A stretch of DNA of 37,171 nt from positions 1 to 37,171 of the forward strand of contig JADLEL010000151.1 of NCBI GenBank assembly GCA_020846145.1, read 5' to 3'. A program made the translations under genes and the position numbers. The notes below the pieces were generated by a model. The model saw nothing but the letters and a program-made list of their open reading frames with translations. It made no database searches and was not told the DNA's origin. This stretch comes from Pirellulales bacterium. Lineage in GTDB: Bacteria; Planctomycetota; Planctomycetia; Pirellulales; Thermoguttaceae. Shown piece after piece: positions 32,538-37,171 of this stretch (position 1 is the first letter of the stretch; every line of letters begins with the position of its first letter).

Positions 32538-33304
32538 TTAACCATTCCTTTCTGGGCGAGAATCTCGGCGATGCGGGCCGCGACTTCGGTTTCGGAGCCG
32601 GACAGCATCTCGGCGCGGCTCCCGGAGGCGGGCGGATAAAGCCGGCAGACCGAGAGCAGCGGCTCGGAGGGGGATGTTGCGACCGATCGTTCCTCGAATT
32701 GCGTGGATTTCATCGCCGCGCGGATGCGGCTGACCGGAACGTAGCGGGGCGGTTGTTCCGCCCCGAGGATTCCCAGCACGGCCGGCAGTTTCACTTTCAA
32801 CCGCGCCATGACCGCCCCGGGAAATTCCTTGCAGACCGAGATCGTGCCCGGTTCGGACGCCGCCTTCACGCCGCGGATCACGCCCACGTAAGGCAGGTTC
32901 ATGGCCGCGGCCAGGAAAGGCGATACTCCGCCGTCCAACTCGTCGTGGGCCTGCACGCCCACCAGCACCAGGTCGGCTTGCAGCGGTTTGATCGCCTCGG
33001 CAAAGAGGGCGGCCGCGGCACGAGGCGGCGGGGGGAGGCCGTCCAGCGGTATTTTGAAGATGCGGTCGGCCCCCTTCGCAGAAGCGGCATACAGCGTGTC
33101 ATCGACATTGCCGAAATCCAACGCCACGACGTTCACCGTCGCCCCGCCGGCTTCCTTCAAGAGGATGGCCTGCTCCAGCGCGTGATCGTCGGACTCGTTG
33201 ACGATGAACGATGCGGAATCCAGGTCGAGCGCGCTGCCCGAAGCGTCGATTTCCAGAGGCTCGATCAAGTCCGGAACCTGACGAATCACCACCGCGATGT
33301 TCAT
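32534..33304 (-). CDS. etfB: Electron transfer flavoprotein beta subunit
   Basis: 256 aa with a strong AGAGGAGG site before the ATG at 33304, 20 bp after the upstream stop. Family features: an N-terminal AVVIRQVPDL, SASFIVNESDDHALEQAILL, a nucleotide-binding GADRIFKIPLD and VLVGVQAHDELDGGVSPFLA, then LPAVLGILGAEQPPRYVPVSR. The usual Asn-(P/E)-(F/Y)-Asp is Asn-Glu-Ser-Asp. The C-terminus is a short variable tail. It is translationally coupled to etfA. No acyl-CoA dehydrogenase gene is present in the window to define the electron donor. Confidence 0.92.
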   Translation of the reverse strand: MNIAVVIRQVPDLIEPLEIDASGSALDLDSASFIVNESDDHALEQAILLKEAGGATVNVVALDFGNVDDTLYAASAKGADRIFKIPLDGLPPPPRAAAALFAEAIKPLQADLVLVGVQAHDELDGGVSPFLAAAMNLPYVGVIRGVKAASEPGTISVCKEFPGAVMARLKVKLPAVLGILGAEQPPRYVPVSRIRAAMKSTQFEERSVATSPSEPLLSVCRLYPPASGSRAEMLSGSETEVAARIAEILAQKGMVK

Positions 33305-33324
33305 AATGTCCTCCTCTGCGGTTT

Positions 33325-34536
33325 TTATGCGTTCCTTTCACCCAGGTCCATACACTCGGCCAGCACTTCGATGATGTCGCGAACCTTGAGCCGTCCTTCC
33401 AAGCCCGCGACTTTGACGGCATCCTCGAATCGCGCCAATTCATAAGGGCAAGAGACCGCGAGGATCTCGGCTCCGGTCTCGGCGGCCTGGGCCACGCGCT
33501 GGTCCGAGAGGCGCTGGCCCCCCTGCGCCACGATGTGCGCGTCGAGCCACATGCCGCCGCCGCCCCCGCCGCAGCACAGGGCGTTGTCGCGATTGCAGGC
33601 CATCTCTACGAGTTTCACTCCCGGCACGAGCTGCAGGAGATTCCGCGGCGGATCGAAATACCCGCAGCGCCGGCCCGCGCAACAATTGTCGTGATACGTG
33701 ACTGCCGCTTCGACCGGTTTGGCGATCAGCGGCTTGAGTTGCTCCAGGCGCTCGGCCAAAAAAGTCGTGTAGTGCTGCACGGGATACCACACGCCGAAGC
33801 GGGGGTAATACTTTTGCAACGCGCGGAAGGCGTGCGGATCGAGCACGACGAGCTTGCGGAAATCCTGCTTGTCGAGCAGCTTGCGATTCGCTTCCACGAG
33901 GGTTTCGAACAGCCCCTCTTCCCCGAACATGCGATCGCACTCCCCGATGGCCTTCTCCTGCGCGCCGAGCACGCCCCAGGTGATTCCCAACTGCGTCAAC
34001 AGCCGCGCGAAAGCCCGCGCGACCACCTGGTTTCGGGGATAATACGAAGGATAGCAGCCCACCAGCAACAACACCTCGACGGGGCGCGTCTCTTTCGAGA
34101 GGTCCAGCACGCGCACGTCCAAATCCTTGGTCCAATCCATGCGCTGCCGGGGCGACCGGCCCAAGGTGTTGCCGTATTTGAAGATGTTTTGGAATGTTTC
34201 CTGGAGTTCGGCGGGCGGCTGGATTCCCTGCTGCATGGCGGCGTCGCGCAATGCCGGCCAGAGGACATCGGCCAGTTCGATGCCGCGCGGACAGCGCTTC
34301 GAGCAGGCGTAGCAGGCGACGCACATCCACAACGAAGGACTCGCCAGAACCTTCTCCAAATTGCCGGATTCCGCTTGCAGAATTAGTTTCCGGGGAGGGA
34401 ACTCCATGGCTTGGCCCAACGGGCAACTCGCCGCGCACAATCCGCACTGCATGCAGCCCAACGGCGGCTTTCCGTCGCCATTCTTGCCGAGTCGTTCCAG
34501 CAAATCCGCGCCCTTGGAGGTTTGCACCGTAGCCAT
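33325..34536 (-). CDS. Soluble HdrD/DsrK-like (Fe-S)-binding CCG-domain protein
   Basis: 403 aa, first gene of the redox island, with GGGAGAAA before the ATG at 34536. Two [4Fe-4S] motifs, CMQCGLCAASCP (28-39) and CVACYACSKRCP (72-83), and a CCG domain: TYHDNCCAGRRCGYFDPP and LCCGGGGGGMW. CCG domains in HdrB/HdrD bind non-cubane [4Fe-4S] clusters that reduce disulfides. The first box has Asn-Cys-Cys-Ala for the usual Pro-Cys-Tyr-Leu. There is no membrane segment, unlike the 741-aa gene. It is followed closely by etfB, so it probably works with the Etf pair or HdrA. A specific substrate (heterodisulfide, other disulfide or quinone) is unknown. Confidence 0.87.
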   Translation of the reverse strand: MATVQTSKGADLLERLGKNGDGKPPLGCMQCGLCAASCPLGQAMEFPPRKLILQAESGNLEKVLASPSLWMCVACYACSKRCPRGIELADVLWPALRDAAMQQGIQPPAELQETFQNIFKYGNTLGRSPRQRMDWTKDLDVRVLDLSKETRPVEVLLLVGCYPSYYPRNQVVARAFARLLTQLGITWGVLGAQEKAIGECDRMFGEEGLFETLVEANRKLLDKQDFRKLVVLDPHAFRALQKYYPRFGVWYPVQHYTTFLAERLEQLKPLIAKPVEAAVTYHDNCCAGRRCGYFDPPRNLLQLVPGVKLVEMACNRDNALCCGGGGGGMWLDAHIVAQGGQRLSDQRVAQAAETGAEILAVSCPYELARFEDAVKVAGLEGRLKVRDIIEVLAECMDLGERNA

Positions 34537-34623
34537 CGTTTTTCTCCCACGCTTTCCGCCGAAACTGATTTTTGGGTGGGATTACCGAAGCGCGCTCCCA
34601 CCGATATTTCTTTTCCCCGCGTC

Positions 34624-34647
34624 GCCCCCGGTGTATTCACCGGGGGC
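34624..34647. repeat. Perfect 10-bp stem hairpin
   Basis: GCCCCCGGTG, TATT, CACCGGGGGC. It lies about 90 bp upstream of the first gene of the redox island, on the leader of its probable transcript. Either a dispersed repeat or a leader structure. Confidence 0.8.
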
Positions 34648-34940
34648 TAAATGACATGATTGAACGGTTATGCGATTGATCGCGATCGGTTCTGCCGCCG
34701 TATATAGCAACGCATGTGCCATTTGTTTTTTTCTGCTGCGATTATGCCGAACCTCCGACGGTGCATGGAGTTGCGGAGAAATGGACGGCGCAGGCCGTCG
34801 CGGTTTCTAAGAAGGTTTGCGGAAATCCGTTAACGGCTTGCGGGAATCCGGCAAGGAGAAAAAGACGGCACGGTTCAAAATGGTCGCGGTAATGGCGACA
34901 ATCGGCTTGGACTGAAATTACTGGAATTGGTAAGCACTTT

Positions 34941-34995
34941 TGCGAGGCGGAAGCCCTCGCGAAGAGGGCGTTCCCAGGCGGAGCCTGGAAACGAG
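34941..34995. repeat. Family C palindrome pair, diverged copy
   Basis: A GCGAGGCGGAAGCCCTCGC-type hairpin (about 34942-34960) and a GTTCCCAGGCGGAGCCTGGAAAC-type hairpin, the same order as at 13201-13256 but with small changes that weaken the stems. Confidence 0.78.
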
Positions 34996-35302
34996 TGTTG
35001 TAATCCTGGTTTGAGCCAGGCCCAATTCTGACCGCGGGATTCGCATGAAGCGGGAACACGGTCGCCAAACGATCTTGCATCCCGCACCCCCTCAAGGTAA
35101 TATCCTCCGACTAATCGATACATGCTCCACCATAATGGGTGGAATGTAAATCAAGAATCGATCTAAATCGGACATTTTCACTTGCAACCGGAACGAGGTC
35201 TTTTAGAATGTATTATAAAGAGACCCCAGTTTCCCTAACCCCTACCGTTTCCTCTTAAAAACAACCTTGTTTTATCGGGAAGCGGCTACCTCAAGGTGCG
35301 TT

Positions 35303-35650
35303 ATGAAACAGGCGATGCTGGGGATTTTGGCGGTTGTGGGCCTCGTGGCCGCGGTTTTTTGCACGTTTGGACCCGGCGACCAGGCGATGGGGCAACAGCA
35401 TGGCGCAGCCGTTCCCGCAGCCGGCGGGGGCGATTTGATCGTCGTGCCGATGCCCTCCGCCGAAAAAGGCCAGGTGCTTTCGATCGTCGATCCGCGTGGG
35501 CGCACCTTGTGCGTATATCGCGTCGATCCGGTTACCGGCAAAATCGCGCTGAAGAGCGCCCGCAACCTCAATTGGGACTTGCAAATTTCGCATTACAACA
35601 ACGACGCTCCCTTGCCGCAAGAGATCCAGTCGTTGTTGCAGCAAAGATAA
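35303..35650 (+). CDS. Small secreted or lipid-free exported hypothetical protein
   Basis: 115 aa from the ATG at 35303 (MKQAMLGILAVVGLVAAVFC), preceded by AAGGTG; an ATG at 35267 would spoil the signal peptide. The signal peptide is followed by a Gly/Ala-rich linker and a compact domain: QVLSIVDPRGRTLCVYRVD, PVTGKIALKSARNLNWDLQI and a tail with EIQSLLQQ. A Cys at residue 20 is not a lipobox. I do not recognise a named family; similar short proteins seem common beside HTH proteins in planctomycetes, from memory only. It is 74 bp upstream of a membrane-anchored HTH gene, so co-transcription is likely. Confidence 0.65.
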   Translation: MKQAMLGILAVVGLVAAVFCTFGPGDQAMGQQHGAAVPAAGGGDLIVVPMPSAEKGQVLSIVDPRGRTLCVYRVDPVTGKIALKSARNLNWDLQISHYNNDAPLPQEIQSLLQQR

Positions 35651-35724
35651 TCGTCTTCGCCAAGGCACGGCTCGTTCGTCCCGGCAAGCGAAGGCGCATT
35701 CGCGTTACAGGACACGAGTTCGTC

Positions 35725-36912
35725 ATGGCCCAAAAATATTACAATGTGAAAGAAGCCGCCGGGCTGCTCGGCGTTTCCGAGGATCAAGTCCGCAAAATGC
35801 AGGAGCAGCGCGAGTTGTACGGCTACCGCGACGGCGCCGATTGGAAATTCAAGGCGGAAGACGTCGAGCGCCTCGCCGCCGAGCGCCCGCCCGCCGCACC
35901 CGCCGCCCACGATTCCTCCGAGGAAGTCCTGCTCAGCGAGGTGGCCTTGGGACAATCGAGCATCGGCGCGTCGGGCACCGTGATCGGCATGGAAGCCAAC
36001 GGCAAAAAAGGCCCCGACAGCGATTTGAGCATCTCCGCCGACAGCGAAATCCATCTGGCCGGCGACAGTAATATTTCGGTTCCCAAACTTCCCGGCGATT
36101 CGCATGCCTCGCCCTTCGAGGAACTCGACCTTACGCTCGAGGAGGACGTGAGCCTGGAGGACAGCAGCCTCGATTTGGAAACGCAGATCAAGCCCATTGC
36201 CGAATCGCCCACCGGCGGCGGTTCCTCGGTCGTTACCGCCAAGCCCATGGACGACGACGAAATGGTGCTGGGCGGGGGCAGTTCCGGCAGCGGATTAACG
36301 CTCGGCGGCGATAGCGGCATTTCGCTCGTCGATCCGCACGACAGCGGGCTCTCGCTCGAAGAGCCCTTGGAAATCGCCGGCAGCAAGGTCGAATCGCTCG
36401 AACTCGGCGAGGACGACATGCTCTCGCTGGCGGGCAGCAAAAAAGGCCCCGGCTCGAGCGTGAAGGGGGACGACGATTTCATGCTCACTCCCATGGAGGA
36501 AGCCGGCGACGCCGACGAATCGGAAAGCGGCTCGCAAGTCATCGCGCTGGACACCGAAGGCGACGACGCCTCGACGATGATCGCCAGCACGCCCGTCCAT
36601 GCGATGGGCGCCATGCTCGACGAAGATTTGGGATCGAGTCCGGCGCTGGATTTCGGCGCGGGCGCGGCCTTGGGGGCATCGCCTTTGGGCACGTCCGCCG
36701 CCTTGGCCGAAAGCGCGGCCGCCGTGCCCGCCGCCGCCTTTGCGCCCGAAACGCCCTATACCACGCCGCAAATCATCGGCCTGGTTTCTTGCACCATCCT
36801 CCTCATGCTCTGCGGCATGATGATGTACGACATGATCCGCAATATATGGAGTTGGGACCGCGCCTACACCGCCAACAGCTCCCTCATGGATTTCATTTTG
36901 CAGTGGTTCTAA
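35725..36912 (+). CDS. Membrane-anchored excisionase-like HTH protein
   Basis: 395 aa from the ATG at 35725 (MAQKYYNVKEAAGLLGVS). The N-terminal 50 residues form an excisionase/MerR-like winged HTH (KEAAGLLGVSEDQVRKMQE, then WKFKAEDVERLA). A very acidic low-complexity spacer follows (about 60-335), with repeated LSLEEPLEI/LELGEDDMLSLAG-like motifs. A single C-terminal hydrophobic helix (about 352-374, LVSCTILLMLCGMMMYD) would leave the HTH in the cytoplasm, followed by a short aromatic tail ending FILQWF. It may tether a DNA segment or sense the envelope; function unknown. An earlier in-frame extension overlaps the preceding gene and is rejected. Confidence 0.78.
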   Translation: MAQKYYNVKEAAGLLGVSEDQVRKMQEQRELYGYRDGADWKFKAEDVERLAAERPPAAPAAHDSSEEVLLSEVALGQSSIGASGTVIGMEANGKKGPDSDLSISADSEIHLAGDSNISVPKLPGDSHASPFEELDLTLEEDVSLEDSSLDLETQIKPIAESPTGGGSSVVTAKPMDDDEMVLGGGSSGSGLTLGGDSGISLVDPHDSGLSLEEPLEIAGSKVESLELGEDDMLSLAGSKKGPGSSVKGDDDFMLTPMEEAGDADESESGSQVIALDTEGDDASTMIASTPVHAMGAMLDEDLGSSPALDFGAGAALGASPLGTSAALAESAAAVPAAAFAPETPYTTPQIIGLVSCTILLMLCGMMMYDMIRNIWSWDRAYTANSSLMDFILQWF

Positions 36913-37035
36913 TCCGCGGGGTGGGACGAGCGATGCATCGTCCCGCCGGCTGGGGATTTCAGTGGAACCGCTCCCGCGTTCCCGGGATCATCGGCCGTAG
37001 TCGCCAATTCTCCCTTCGTTTGCGCTTCACGATGG

Positions 37036-37171
37036 TAAGCGTTCACGCCCCGGTCGGGGACTGGTCCATTTTTCGGCGGGATAGCGTATTTTGCGGACAA
37101 ACGGTAGGCCGAAAACATGGACCTGTCCCCTTCCCGCGGCGCGAGGGGGACAGTCCCATTTTCGCGGCGAT
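37036..37171. mobile_element. MITE-like palindromic element, family A, cut by window end
   Basis: Starts with TAAGCGTTCACGCCCCGG like copy 1 and includes the first hairpin and part of the second. It ends at the window edge, so its right terminal repeat and target duplication cannot be seen. No gene is visible between 36913 and this element. Confidence 0.75.

Larger units (their letters stand above)
34537..35302. other. Divergent intergenic region upstream of the redox island
   Basis: 766 bp between divergent starts. It contains two hairpins near the island's start (GGTGGGA 34575-34581 with TCCCACC 34596-34602, and 34624-34647), a family C repeat (34941-34995) and an AT-richer stretch at 35205-35220 with TATTATAAA that could serve the plus-strand gene. 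No convincing small gene; nothing definite as operator. Confidence 0.4.

Overview
The window is high-GC bacterial DNA, most likely from an anaerobic or facultatively anaerobic member of the Planctomycetota. This rests on gene content: a DUF4175-type giant coiled-coil protein next to a secreted partner and a prenyltransferase-repeat protein, an NPCBM-domain protein, a DUF4091 glycosidase-like protein, a membrane-anchored helix-turn-helix protein, and intergenic spaces packed with short dispersed palindromes. There is no rRNA or other phylogenetic marker here, so the placement is an inference.

Layout. 1-8045 (+): an unrecognised small gene, a hicAB toxin-antitoxin pair, a DUF4175-like protein with an overlapping secreted partner, a secreted prenyltransferase/squalene-oxidase-repeat protein and a secreted NPCBM protein. 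8215-12926 (-): a secreted TPR protein, an inositol-monophosphatase-family phosphatase and a type II citrate synthase. 13485-17633 (+): an HrpA-type DEAH helicase. 17781-19463 (-): a DUF4091 protein. 19899-34536 (-): an eleven-gene redox island. 35303-36912 (+): a small secreted protein and a membrane-anchored HTH protein.

The redox island is the centre of interest. In transcription order it encodes a soluble HdrD/DsrK-like CCG protein, EtfB, EtfA, a membrane b-cytochrome/CCG protein resembling Etf:menaquinone oxidoreductase, HdrA, the three subunits of a group 3c [NiFe] hydrogenase (MvhD, MvhG, MvhA), and a trimeric NAD-linked [FeFe] hydrogenase (HndA, HndC, HndD). Two unrelated hydrogenases, a flavin-bifurcation-type HdrA, an Etf and two CCG-domain oxidoreductases therefore lie in one co-directional block. 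A plausible reading is a hydrogen-coupled circuit linking acyl-CoA (Etf) electrons, quinone, ferredoxin and NADH, comparable in parts to syntrophic fatty-acid oxidisers. HdrB, HdrC, the Hyp proteins, HydEFG and an endopeptidase for MvhA are not in the window.

A second theme is repeat DNA. At least four families of palindromic repeats are scattered between genes. One family forms roughly 200-bp elements with 10-11-bp flanking direct repeats, and one copy sits exactly at a stop codon. Palindromes also lie in frame inside hrpA (twice, 87 bp each) and hdrA (87 bp). A 42-bp AT-rich repeat supplies part of the signal peptides of two nearby secreted proteins, and a short repeat forms the C-terminus of mvhG.
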